Translations under genes and position numbers: made by a program
Assembly: GCA_964494085.1 (NCBI GenBank)
Contig: CAZBQJ010000004.1
Location: 62,001-126,000 of the forward strand
Length of the DNA stretch: 64,000 nt
From: CAZBQJ01 sp964494085
GTDB lineage: Bacteria > Patescibacteriota > Gracilibacteria > UBA1369
Direction of reading: 5' to 3'
The notes under the pieces: generated by a model
What the model was told of the DNA's origin: nothing
Database searches by the model: none
What the model saw: only the letters and a program-made list of their open reading frames with translations
In this document: positions 34,011 to 42,510 of the stretch, piece after piece
Layout: each line of letters begins with the position of its first letter
How positions within the stretch are numbered: position 1 is the first letter of the stretch

Positions 34011-34390
34011 TAAATCTCGATGCTAATGGGTCCTCAGAAGTTAAAATAGTGAGGACTCTAGCTTTTGTTTTTGTTTTAGAGATTTATGGATTGACCGATC
34101 CGCATCATTGCCTAGGCTTTGGCTGATTTTTCCAGTCCAGCCACGGACCATCCGCTAACCAGTGAAGGTTAGTAGCGAAAGTAGAAGCCACTAGGGCTAA
34201 AGTACCACGCCGGATAACTTTGAACGGAAACGAACCCGGTCGGGTGTTCGAATCCATCGCCCAGCAAAGATAGAGAGAGGCCAAAATGTTCTAGGGCGTT
34301 TACTCCTAAAGCATTTAGCTTTGATTGAGGCAACCACTTTGTCCCCTCATCTATCTTCACAGTTACACTCCTCGCCAAATAATTTTGCCA
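34011..34390 (-). ncRNA. Candidate minus-strand structured RNA, family unknown
   Basis: A stretch of about 380 bases without a convincing gene, ending in the strong terminator at 33983-34010. Minus-strand pairings include a 13-bp, nearly perfect long-range helix (34345-34357 with 34267-34280), hairpins AAAGC/GCTTT near 34305-34325 and CTAACC/GGTTAG at 34155-34172, GGGC/GCCC closing a domain near 34192-34262, and CGAAC/GTTCG inside it. The motif GGATTCGAAC near 34245-34254 recalls tmRNA, but the tRNA-like ends are absent. The size fits a large regulatory or catalytic RNA. The identity is unknown. Confidence 0.45.
34028..34078 (+). terminator. Terminator of valS
   Basis: GGGTCCTCA (34028-34036) pairs with TGAGGACTC (34050-34058) and is followed by a T-rich tail TTTTGTTTTTGTTTT. 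It lies 50 bases after the valS stop. Confidence 0.65.
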
Positions 34391-34576
34391 AATAATTTGT
34401 TATTGAGAAGTGAGGTCAATTCTTTTTGTGAATGATCTTGATTTCTATTTTTGAAGAAATCATAACATCATAGCAGATAAAAATTTCGAATCAAGGAATG
34501 AGAGTAGACAGCCCTTAAGTCTAATTGTAAAATATACTTTGAAAGAATTTTAACGGATTGTCAAAGAGCACAAATA

Positions 34577-34601
34577 ACCCAATTAAATTGGGCTTTGTTT
34601 T
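34577..34601 (+). terminator. Plus-strand hairpin with T-run
   Basis: CCCAAT/ATTGGG (34578-34583, 34587-34592) followed by CTTTGTTTT. It would stop readthrough into the structured region at 34.6 kb; no plus-strand gene ends nearby. Confidence 0.5.
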
Positions 34602-34855
34602 AGATGCATCTAGGGCACCCTATTTGTGGTGGCTTCGGGAAGCCTGTTACTCGTTTGCTTTGGAAAAGTCTTCCCTAACTTAGGAGGTGGATTGAACGAG
34701 AGATTTCCACGGAAATCTGCAGAGATGCAATCCTTTGGTAGTTGTGACGGAAGAGATGATAAAGCAAGGAGCGTAGAGAACTTTTTAGGGAAGCTATTTG
34801 GTCTTTAGGTTGTTTGGCGCCAATAATGTAGGCAGGCCTTTTGTTTTTGTTTTTC
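34601..34855 (+). ncRNA. Candidate plus-strand structured RNA, family unknown
   Basis: About 250 bases with clear nested complementarity. CTTCCCTAA (34670-34678) pairs perfectly with TTAGGGAAG (34785-34793). Inside this, GGATTG (34689-34694) pairs with CAATCC (34728-34733), enclosing a perfect 8-bp hairpin AGATTTCC/GGAAATCT (34701-34718) and a small GCA/TGC stem. An outer hairpin GGCTTC/GAAGCC is at 34631-34644. The end GGCGCC/GGC-AG-GCC followed by TTTTGTTTTTGTTTTT (34816-34855) fits a terminator. Two perfect palindromes flank it (34601-34612, 34814-34823). No protein-coding frame is convincing and I do not recognise the RNA family. Confidence 0.55.
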
Positions 34856-34980
34856 CTAAATTCAAGCTTCATAGCATCTTATCAAATAAATTAATTATGG
34901 CAAATTACTGATGTATACATATTCTTGATGTGTCTTCTAATTTAGGGTAGAACTAATCTAGTAAAATTGTATTTTTAGCA

Positions 34981-35709
34981 ATGGAGAGGCAAAAAGAGAA
35001 CATTATCGAGACATTATCAGTACTGGCTATTATTGAATGTTTAAAGAAAGTTCCCGATCTGAGTCTGGAAGTAATCGAGACGATTTCTAATCGACAATTA
35101 AAGCTAGTGCTGAACAGGGACGGGCAACTTTGTTATAGAGACGGGATAAATATAAAACTCGTAGATCCGTGGGCCAAATTGGTCTTGGTGGGGACCATGC
35201 CTGTTCTACCTACAGCAGAGAAAGAGTCAGTAAAAGTCGCCGGTGATTGGTCTGCGCAGGATTACCGGAGGATTGCAAATGGCATTAACGCCTTGATTGA
35301 GGACTTGACCAGTTGTAAAGAACCGGTTAACGAAGGTGATGACGACAATGTCGAAGGAATTGGAAATGCCTTAAAGATGTTGGAGAACCATCAGACAAAT
35401 TTTCAGGTAATAGTTCCTCCCAACTACAAAACCAAAGATTTGGCGCTGAAATACTATCGATTGATCAAAGACAGTATCGACACAGTTTACAATGATTTGA
35501 TTGATATGGGGAAAATATCATTCAGAATAACCACCGAAGGTTATGTGAGGAATTTCAAAAAACTAAAAAGGAAGTTGGCGAAACTGCTCCATGAAAATGG
35601 AATGGAATTTGAATTCATTGATCCGAACAAACCTTATGCTTATGTCAAAATCAGGGTTTGGCAGGAGGAAACTTATGACCAGGAAAATGATCTGGATATT
35701 CCCTTTTAA
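34981..35709 (+). CDS. Hypothetical 242-aa protein
   Basis: Unknown family. A soluble alpha/beta protein without signal or membrane segment. The first 85 residues look like one small domain (LKLVLNRDGQLCYRDG), an acidic linker (NEGDDDNVEG) follows, and the C-terminal ~110 residues are helical and basic (NFKKLKRKLAKLLHENG), then strands. The basic helix suggests nucleic-acid or partner binding, but that is only inference. Confidence 0.65.
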   Translation: MERQKENIIETLSVLAIIECLKKVPDLSLEVIETISNRQLKLVLNRDGQLCYRDGINIKLVDPWAKLVLVGTMPVLPTAEKESVKVAGDWSAQDYRRIANGINALIEDLTSCKEPVNEGDDDNVEGIGNALKMLENHQTNFQVIVPPNYKTKDLALKYYRLIKDSIDTVYNDLIDMGKISFRITTEGYVRNFKKLKRKLAKLLHENGMEFEFIDPNKPYAYVKIRVWQEETYDQENDLDIPF

Positions 35710-35788
35710 TGTGATCGGAAATTACTCTTGGCGTTGCCTCTAGTGATGATTTTAGTTATGCTGTGGACGCACTAAATAACTATTAAAC

Positions 35789-36136
35789 ATGAGATTAATA
35801 ATTGGCTGGATACTGTTTTCTATTGCGATTTATTTAACCGCTTATCTGCTTCCGGGAATTCATTTGGTGGATTTCACTTCGGCTTTAATTGCAGCTGTGG
35901 GCTTGGGGCTTATAAATGCGGTTATCAAGCCAGTCCTGCTCATACTGACTTTGCCTCTAAATATACTGACACTGGGGCTATTGACCTTTGTGATCAACGC
36001 TTTATTGGTACTTTTGGCGGCCTATTTTATCACCGACTTTAGTGTGGATAATTTCTGGTGGGCGCTACTATTCAGTTTGGTTGTGTCAGTGATTAACGGG
36101 TTACTTCAAGCAATAATTGGTAGTAATAAAAAATGA
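35789..36136 (+). CDS. YvlD/phage-holin-4-like membrane protein
   Basis: A 115-residue protein with four hydrophobic helices and the pattern GLGLINAVIKPVLLILTLPLNILTLGL-like, typical of the YvlD (phage holin family 4 superfamily 2) group found widely in bacteria. Not a sign of a prophage, since no other phage gene is present. The family's role is unclear. It overlaps the next gene by four bases. Confidence 0.82.
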   Translation: MRLIIGWILFSIAIYLTAYLLPGIHLVDFTSALIAAVGLGLINAVIKPVLLILTLPLNILTLGLLTFVINALLVLLAAYFITDFSVDNFWWALLFSLVVSVINGLLQAIIGSNKK

Positions 36137-37413
36137 TCAGACCTATCTGGAACCCTTTTTCACGTTATGCTGATAAACTGGAAAAACGAGTCGATAAACT
36201 GCTGCGCCGGGCAGCTTCGATGGGAGTGTTTGAAGCTCAGCGCCGCGTGTTGGAGCTGATGCAAGTCAATCTGGTGATCGTGAATTTATTTATGGAGGCC
36301 AAGTTTAAAGGTTACAGATACCTGACACGCGGCGCTCGAAAAAGAATGTATAGAAATAATGAAGTGATAGCGCGTGAGTTTTTGCAATTTGAGTCGAACC
36401 TAAAGGTCTCCGACGAAGCTATCGCCAAAAATATTCTAGAATTGGGACTACATATACTACCCGGTGGCCCCGGGACGATAGAAAGATTGCGCTTGATCGT
36501 GGCTATCATGACCTTTTTGAGGCCCGGGGCAGGGCGTTTCGAATATTTGGAGGGAGCATCTTTTGGAAAACTCCTGACCAATCCTCAGAAAAAACAGAAA
36601 ATGATCGGTGACTGTAATCAGATAGTTACATATTATAGTTTTCTTTATTCTCTCAAATATCCTCTGAAAGAATTGCAGATTAAAATTTTGAAAGAGCATG
36701 TCTGTTTGCATTTTCAAGGAGTGGACATTGAAGCAACGGCAGGCAGTTTCACTCATTACAAAGACTTCTTGCAGATTTTGCCGATAGTGGAACTCATTTC
36801 GACCAATTTACTGGATGTCTCCGATTTCCGTGACAAACAAATCAGAGTTAATCCCAAAGAATTTTTAGTCAGTGCTGAATTGGCTTACAGTTTGTCTTCT
36901 GAACGTGAAATAGTGACACGAAACCTGAAGATTGCTTATCGGAATATGGCGATTGAGGCGATGAAAAACAATAATTTCTCATCGGCAGAATTTTTTCTCC
37001 AAAAGGCTGGTATCGATTCCATAGAGGATCGTCAGGTTTTGCAGTCGGTTTACCATAATGCTGTAGTATATTTCGTGAAGTCCAACACATTCAGAAAAGC
37101 GCGGTTTTTTGCCGGTAAAAGCAATCAAGAAGACCTTCGTAAATTTGTAGATGAAAAGGAAGCGTTTTACTATTTTGACCATAATCAATTGGATAAAGCG
37201 CGGGAATTGTTTAGTAGAATGGGCAATAATCAAATGGTAAAAGCCAGTTATGGCAAAGAATACAATAAGGTTCAGGCCAGAGTAGCAGGCTTAAAAGATC
37301 TGCCGACCATGAAGGCACATCGTAGTGATTACCAGAAGATGTTGGATTTAGCTCAAAAAATGGAAGATTATAGTTTGGCTGAACAACTGAGAAAAATCTT
37401 GAATCAACTATGA
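36133..37413 (+). CDS. Transglutaminase-like protein with helical repeats
   Basis: A 426-residue protein. Residues ~155-205 hold a possible Cys-His-Asp set (IGDCNQIVTYY, KEHVCLHF, GVDIEAT) in the order found in transglutaminase-like folds. From about residue 265 to the end, paired helices in a TPR-like rhythm are seen (AIEAMKNNNFSSAEFFLQKA, REKARELF-like units). It starts inside the end of the holin-like gene. Catalytic use of the triad is inference; it could be a pseudo-enzyme scaffold. It is the second transglutaminase-like gene in the window. Confidence 0.6.
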   Translation: MIRPIWNPFSRYADKLEKRVDKLLRRAASMGVFEAQRRVLELMQVNLVIVNLFMEAKFKGYRYLTRGARKRMYRNNEVIAREFLQFESNLKVSDEAIAKNILELGLHILPGGPGTIERLRLIVAIMTFLRPGAGRFEYLEGASFGKLLTNPQKKQKMIGDCNQIVTYYSFLYSLKYPLKELQIKILKEHVCLHFQGVDIEATAGSFTHYKDFLQILPIVELISTNLLDVSDFRDKQIRVNPKEFLVSAELAYSLSSEREIVTRNLKIAYRNMAIEAMKNNNFSSAEFFLQKAGIDSIEDRQVLQSVYHNAVVYFVKSNTFRKARFFAGKSNQEDLRKFVDEKEAFYYFDHNQLDKARELFSRMGNNQMVKASYGKEYNKVQARVAGLKDLPTMKAHRSDYQKMLDLAQKMEDYSLAEQLRKILNQL

Positions 37414-37438
37414 TGAAGAATGAAAGTGCTTATTTACT

Positions 37439-38005
37439 TTAGTCGAACTCCAGATATTCATCATCGTCATGGTTGACATCTTTCTCCAAAATAACAAAAC
37501 TAAATTCCAAGCTATCATGCTCCTCCAATTCGCTGTTGGAAACGATTTCGAATTCCTCAGGGATTTGATCCGGGAAAGATACATCGCAATCAAATTCAGC
37601 TTCGATACGGGTCAGGTAAATACGTTCCAATTCCGGGTGCAGAATGGCTTCCTCGTATAATTTAGCGCCCCCGATTACAAAGACTTCGGCAACTTCGTCA
37701 CTGGTTGAAAGGGCGGTGAGAGCATCGTCCAATGAACCGAATTGCAGTACGCCGTCGGGTAATTCCAGGTCGGGATTACTGCTTAGGACGATGTTTATTC
37801 TGCTCGGAAGAGGCTTAAATTTTTGGGGGAGAGATTCCCAAGTACGACGTCCCATGATGACGGCGTTTTGTAGGTCTGGTGAATCGGTTTTACTGGTGAT
37901 TTGAGTAAAATATTTCAAATCCTCAGGGATATGCCAGGGTAAGTTTCCGTCTTTACCTATCCCCAGATTCTGATCGACCGCTGCGATGATGGAAAAATTG
38001 GTCAT
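37439..38005 (-). CDS. folA: Dihydrofolate reductase with acidic tail
   Basis: Reduces dihydrofolate with NADPH. The core is complete: IAAVDQNLGIGKDGNLPWHIPEDL (N-terminal strand and loop), the Gly-rich nucleotide site VIMGRRTWESLP and FVIGGAKLYEEA. The catalytic acidic residue is the Glu of the PEDL segment. The length is 188; the last ~25 residues form an acidic extension (DVNHDDDEYLEFD) not seen in ordinary DHFR. Three bases separate it from the thyA stop, so the two form a folate-cycle operon. Confidence 0.94.
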   Translation of the reverse strand: MTNFSIIAAVDQNLGIGKDGNLPWHIPEDLKYFTQITSKTDSPDLQNAVIMGRRTWESLPQKFKPLPSRINIVLSSNPDLELPDGVLQFGSLDDALTALSTSDEVAEVFVIGGAKLYEEAILHPELERIYLTRIEAEFDCDVSFPDQIPEEFEIVSNSELEEHDSLEFSFVILEKDVNHDDDEYLEFD

Positions 38006-38008
38006 GAT

Positions 38009-38938
38009 TTATACGGCTACTTCAAATTTAATAAACGGGTCGAATTGATAATTCTCCAGAGTAAAGTCTGCGAATTTCAGCTCATCGAAAGGCTTATCGG
38101 CTATCTTTAAAGTCGGTAGGCTGTGCCCCTGGCGCTGCATTTGCGTCAGTAAACCATCAATGTGATTAACATAGATATGGGCATCACCGATAGTATGTGT
38201 AAAAATCCCTGCGGTTAGCTTTGTTTCCTGGGCAATCATACTCATTAAAATAGCATAACTGGCGATATTGAAAGGGATGCCGAGGGCAAAATCGGCCGAT
38301 CGTTGGTAGAGCTGGCAATCCAGACGGCCATTGATTACATAAAACTGCGCGAAAGCATGGCAAGGAGGCAGTCTCATTTCCGGTAAATCCGCGACATTCC
38401 AGGCTGTCAAAATAATCCGCCGACAGTCGGGTTGGGTTTTAATTCGATCGATAATGTAAGCAATTTGATCCAGATGAGTTTTTTCATATTGTTTGGTTTC
38501 CGGGTTCAATTTGAATTTTTCCCATTTACGCCATTGATAGCCATAAACCGGTCCCAACTCGCCATTTGGCAAAGCCCAATTATCCCAGATCGGAGTATGT
38601 TGGGTGAGGTCATCATTGATATTGGTGGACCCTTTCAAAAACCAGAGTAATTCTCGGAGTATTCCATCGTAGCGGACCTTTTTGGTGGTTAACAATGGAA
38701 AACCTTCTCGTAAATCGTATTTTTTTTGCAGGCCGAAAATAGAAATTGTCCCTGTCCCGGTTCGATCCGGCTTGTATTCACCATGGAGGAGGATTTCACG
38801 GATTTGTTCGAGGTAGGCACGATCAGTGGGATTGAGCCGAGAACTTAACTCCAGGAGTTGATGTTCATGACGAACTTTAGAAATCTTGTCATTGACCTCT
38901 TCGATGGACATGATCCGGGAAATTTCTTGTAAAGCCAT
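38009..38938 (-). CDS. thyA: Thymidylate synthase ThyA
   Basis: Makes dTMP from dUMP and methylene-tetrahydrofolate; its product dihydrofolate is recycled by the folA neighbour. The nucleophile Cys lies in LPPCHAFAQFYV, and the folate/dUMP sites are RTGTGTISIFG, QRSADFALGIPFN and THTIGDAHIYVNH. It has ~45 extra N-terminal residues before the usual first helix. ATG at 38938 is the first start; ATG at 38911 is the alternative. The 38938 start codon sits inside a 14-bp perfect hairpin arm, so translation is probably regulated at this point. Confidence 0.95.
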   Translation of the reverse strand: MALQEISRIMSIEEVNDKISKVRHEHQLLELSSRLNPTDRAYLEQIREILLHGEYKPDRTGTGTISIFGLQKKYDLREGFPLLTTKKVRYDGILRELLWFLKGSTNINDDLTQHTPIWDNWALPNGELGPVYGYQWRKWEKFKLNPETKQYEKTHLDQIAYIIDRIKTQPDCRRIILTAWNVADLPEMRLPPCHAFAQFYVINGRLDCQLYQRSADFALGIPFNIASYAILMSMIAQETKLTAGIFTHTIGDAHIYVNHIDGLLTQMQRQGHSLPTLKIADKPFDELKFADFTLENYQFDPFIKFEVAV

Positions 38939-38967
38939 GGCAAAGTATTAGCAAATACTTTGCCATG
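38936..38967 (-). promoter_or_regulatory. Hairpin covering the thyA start codon
   Basis: Perfect 14-base arms (38936-38949 and 38954-38967, four-base loop) include the thyA ATG in the stem. A second hairpin (arms 38970-38978 and 38989-38997) shares the CAAAGT/ACTTTG core. No T-run follows, so this is not a terminator of the upstream nuclease gene. Translation control of thyA is inferred, as thymidylate synthase is known elsewhere to bind its own start-codon hairpin. Confidence 0.6.
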
Positions 38968-39030
38968 CTAAACTTTGCTGTTCGAACTGCAAAGTTTTTA
39001 CGGGTGACTGATTCTTAAAAGTATTTTAAA

Positions 39031-40497
39031 CTATTTACTTTTGGAATGATTTGGCTTATCGCTCGGCAAAGGATTGATATCGATAATTGGTCCACCTACC
39101 TGATAAGTCTCTCCACGATGGGGAATAACCACATTTTTCACTCCACTTTCATGGAGGAAGTCTCGTAAACTCAAGCTTTGGCTTTCTTCTCCATGAACCA
39201 AGAAGACTTCTTGGAGCCCCTTAACATTGGTAATGTATTCCAATAAATCAGAACGATCGGCATGTCCGGAAAAAGCATTCATTACTTCCACTTCGGCCTT
39301 GAGGTGATACTCCTGGTCAAAAATCTTCACAATTGGCTGTTTCTCCAGGATTTTTCTACCCAAGGTGTTTTGAGCCATAAACCCAACAATCAAGATGAGA
39401 TTTTTAGCGTTTTCAATATTATTTTTGAGATGATGAAGGATTCGTCCATTCTCACACATTCCTGAGGAAGAAATAATTATCGCCGGACCATTGATAAAGT
39501 TGAGCGCTTTAGAATCTTCGACACTATGGATGTATTGGAGGCGACCAAAACCAAAAGGATTTTTGCGATTATCGATAAATTCCTGATAAACTTCTTCATC
39601 AAAACATTCAGGATGATTGACAAAAACTTCACTGATATTAACCGATAAGGGGCTGTCCACATAAACCGGAACATCCGGGATTTCTTTGTTTTGCCATAAG
39701 ACATTCAATTGATAGATCATTTCCTGAGTACGCTCTACAGAAAAGGCCGGAATGATAATTTTTCCGCCTCGCTTGGCGACTTTGTTGACTATTTCTTTTA
39801 GTTTGGCGCCGGCATCGAGCATGGATTCATGAAAACGATTACCATAGGTCGACTCGATAATCAGATATTTACTGGGTGGCATGGGGGTGGGGTCTTTGAG
39901 GATAGGGAGATTTTTGCGGCCCAGATCACCGGTATAAGCGAATGGATAGGTAGTTTTGGTTTCCTGGTCTTTGATCAATAAATGAATCAAGGCAGAGCCA
40001 AGAATATGACCGGCATTATAAAAGGAACAGACCACTCCGTCGGCCACTACGAAAGCATTTTCATAACCGATACCATAAAATTGATTAAGGGTTTGTTTAG
40101 CATCCTCCATGGTATAAAGAGGCTCAACAGCTTTACCTTTAGAAGGATTTTTTCGATGTTTTTTATTCATATATTCGGCGTCTTTTTGCTGAATAAAGGC
40201 CGAATCCATGAGCATATAGTTACAGAGATCGCGAGTAGCAAAAGTGCTGTAAATCGGGCCTTTAAAACCTTGCTTGACCAGCAAAGGTAAACCGCCCGAA
40301 TGGTCGATATGGGCATGAGATAAGATTACCGCGTCAATTGATTTCGGATCAAAACCGAAAACTTTGGTTTTTTCGGCGGATTCTTTACGGTTTCCCTGAA
40401 ACATTCCACAGTCGAGCAGGATTTTTTTACCATTTACTTCCAGCAAATGACGGGATCCGGTAACTTCACGGTCAGCTCCCCAAAAATGAATTTTCAT
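39031..40497 (-). CDS. Beta-CASP metallo-beta-lactamase-fold RNase
   Basis: A 488-residue enzyme of the CPSF/YSH1 group (COG1236). Zn ligands are in LSHAHIDHSGGLP and later YNAGHILGSAL; the beta-CASP insert holds VDSPLSVNISEVF and SSSGMCENGRILHHL; the last ligand is NAFSGHADRSDLLEYI. Such enzymes cut or trim RNA. It differs from RNase J by the absence of its C-terminal domain. It lies 92 bases upstream of thyA on the same strand. Confidence 0.9.
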   Translation of the reverse strand: MKIHFWGADREVTGSRHLLEVNGKKILLDCGMFQGNRKESAEKTKVFGFDPKSIDAVILSHAHIDHSGGLPLLVKQGFKGPIYSTFATRDLCNYMLMDSAFIQQKDAEYMNKKHRKNPSKGKAVEPLYTMEDAKQTLNQFYGIGYENAFVVADGVVCSFYNAGHILGSALIHLLIKDQETKTTYPFAYTGDLGRKNLPILKDPTPMPPSKYLIIESTYGNRFHESMLDAGAKLKEIVNKVAKRGGKIIIPAFSVERTQEMIYQLNVLWQNKEIPDVPVYVDSPLSVNISEVFVNHPECFDEEVYQEFIDNRKNPFGFGRLQYIHSVEDSKALNFINGPAIIISSSGMCENGRILHHLKNNIENAKNLILIVGFMAQNTLGRKILEKQPIVKIFDQEYHLKAEVEVMNAFSGHADRSDLLEYITNVKGLQEVFLVHGEESQSLSLRDFLHESGVKNVVIPHRGETYQVGGPIIDINPLPSDKPNHSKSK

Positions 40498-40596
40498 GTG
40501 ACAATAGATTAATGATCGTATTATTGTAACACATTTTTGGTTAGAATTGAAGTTTGATAATTATGCTGAAAGAGGCTTGCTCCAAGACAAAACCTC

Positions 40597-41820
40597 CTAT
40601 TTATCCCAATCATCAGATCGATCAGTATGACGATAGAGAGCATTTATAGACTGATCGGCTGTTTTATTGAGGCTGATACAAAGGCTTTGATAGTGACTAT
40701 AAAGGGCTTGTTGATTTCCCAGAGTAAGCTCTGCCGGTTTCAATACGTTGATTTCAGCCATCAATGGACGAATAGTATTTACCAATATGGAAAGATCTTC
40801 CTGACCGTAAAGGGCTTTGAGAGTGAATTCAATTACTTGAAACTTCAGCAGTGGACTTTTATGTAAAAACTGTTCAGTGATTAAACCATAACGATAGAGA
40901 TATCCGACCAAATCAAAATATCTTTGAGAGTCAAGATAATACATTTTGTCCAATAATTGATGTTGATAAGCATCGGTAAGAATTGACTGCTTTTCTGTAT
41001 CAGTAATTTCCGGGAAACCAAAACCCATGAGGAATTCACTGAGGCTGTCAGTCAAATCCAGATTATTGACGGAGATTTGTTTGATCAAATGGTGAGTAAT
41101 TTGTCGGCGAAACTGCGGCTGGGCGAATAATTTTTCTCCAATGTTAGTGAATATTTCTGTGAAAGCGGTTTTAAATTGGGGGATAGAATGCAGTTCGGAT
41201 AACATCTCTACAATTAGCGCCCAATTTCCTTGGCCGGCCAATTGGAGGATTTTGTCACGCAAACGACAATAATACATTTCACCGGCAATTTTTTGGACGT
41301 CCAAAATAGTCTTGGCGACTTTTTCAGCCAATGGGTCGCTTTCCAGGGGGGCGGGTAAATCTGTGGAAGGGCTGACCATAAAATTTATTTGTTCTACTGA
41401 TTCAAAAGAATTCATCGATAAGTGATATTCCAATGAATCAATTACCAGCTTTTGAATAGCCTTTTGCAGAACGATTTGATCTTTGTCATAAGGCAGCATA
41501 TCAGGATCGGTCGAAGTGATTAATTCAGGAGCTAAATCGGCGGGGAGCAGTGCTGAGTCCTGATACGCTGCCAGCAGCTTTTGATATGCCAATTCCTGAC
41601 GATCTTTCTCCTTTAATACCGGATGCGTAAAAATACCGTTGTTGACTAGAAATTGTCCGACCGGATGTTGGAGAAGAGCTCTGCTTAGACTAGAGCGGAT
41701 GTCGGCTCTGGCCTGGTAAGTTTCTCGATAAATTTCCAGTGGAAAAATGGATTGGATAGTGGCCGAGTCATGCTCCAAGGTATCCTCTTTCCCTTCTGAA
41801 TAGCGTCTATGCTCCGACAT
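40597..41820 (-). CDS. Hypothetical 407-aa helical protein
   Basis: Helix-rich soluble protein, no signal peptide, membrane segment or recognised motif. The regular helix spacing and Leu/Gln pattern (about residues 150-400) suggest an alpha-solenoid scaffold. Alone between the beta-CASP RNase and the lipoprotein gene; 64 bases separate it from the latter. Confidence 0.6.
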   Translation of the reverse strand: MSEHRRYSEGKEDTLEHDSATIQSIFPLEIYRETYQARADIRSSLSRALLQHPVGQFLVNNGIFTHPVLKEKDRQELAYQKLLAAYQDSALLPADLAPELITSTDPDMLPYDKDQIVLQKAIQKLVIDSLEYHLSMNSFESVEQINFMVSPSTDLPAPLESDPLAEKVAKTILDVQKIAGEMYYCRLRDKILQLAGQGNWALIVEMLSELHSIPQFKTAFTEIFTNIGEKLFAQPQFRRQITHHLIKQISVNNLDLTDSLSEFLMGFGFPEITDTEKQSILTDAYQHQLLDKMYYLDSQRYFDLVGYLYRYGLITEQFLHKSPLLKFQVIEFTLKALYGQEDLSILVNTIRPLMAEINVLKPAELTLGNQQALYSHYQSLCISLNKTADQSINALYRHTDRSDDWDK

Positions 41821-41884
41821 TGATAAAATTTAAATAAGCACCAATTCTAAATACAATTAGCGTTTTGTCAAGACATGTGTCCTT

Positions 41885-42448
41885 TTATTGGCAAATAGCT
41901 GTGAAATATTCCCCTGAAATGTCCAAGTCGGGGGAAGCTACATTTAGATTTCCACGCACGATGGCATTGTTGATGTCAGTTATTTTAAAACTCTTTAATT
42001 GCTCAGAATCTAAAGTGGTCTCACCTGATGCTGTTTTACGAATAGCAGTAAGCTGATAATCAGGGTTATCGGCAAATTCACCTTTGGCAATTGTGGTTTT
42101 TGGATCTTTGGCTTTGATAATAATTTTCAGCGATTCTTCACCTGTCTGCAGGGGCGGCTCTTCATTTTGACAAAAAGCCACTTTGGAACTGGTTAATTCG
42201 ATTTCCAGGGCACTTTTCTGTTCATTGAGATAACTGGAGGTTTGACTTCGTAAAACCATTTTGGAGGCTTTCCCCTGTTCAACAATTTGTAAAGTGGGCA
42301 GAATTTCTTCATCGGGTCGAGTTTCGACCGGGGCCTTCTGACGACCGACGAAACCAGTGTTGACATCAGAGTCCTGGCAAGCTGTAAGGGAGACCAAAGC
42401 TAAGCCGAGAGATAACATCAAGATCAATTTATGCTTATTTATTTTCAT
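41885..42448 (-). CDS. Lipoprotein of unknown function
   Basis: A 187-residue exported lipoprotein. The signal peptide runs over residues ~5-23 and the lipobox is LTAC, with Cys24 as the lipidated residue. The mature part is Thr/Ser/Glu-rich beta structure with one or two cysteines, and no domain that I recognise. It lies downstream of the CapA-like gene with a 62-base gap and the same strand, so it may act on the surface with it. Confidence 0.7.
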   Translation of the reverse strand: MKINKHKLILMLSLGLALVSLTACQDSDVNTGFVGRQKAPVETRPDEEILPTLQIVEQGKASKMVLRSQTSSYLNEQKSALEIELTSSKVAFCQNEEPPLQTGEESLKIIIKAKDPKTTIAKGEFADNPDYQLTAIRKTASGETTLDSEQLKSFKITDINNAIVRGNLNVASPDLDISGEYFTAICQ

Positions 42449-42510
42449 ATTGCTTAATTCTTTTTTTAGATTTTAACTCCAATAGAAATTACTTTTTCTA
42501 ATCAAATAAA

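Noticed and set aside
34192..34262. tmRNA or tRNA signal around GGATTCGAAC / GTTCGAATCC
   Set aside because: The T-stem does not pair in either direction, there is no matching acceptor stem or CCA end, and no tag reading frame.
34169..34378. Minus-strand 69-codon frame in the 34 kb region
   Set aside because: TTG start, composition unlike protein, and the region is dominated by RNA-type pairing; resembles translations antisense to structured RNAs.
34675..34872. Minus-strand 65-codon frame antisense to the 34.6 kb RNA
   Set aside because: No ribosome site or family, and the DNA symmetry is better explained by RNA structure.
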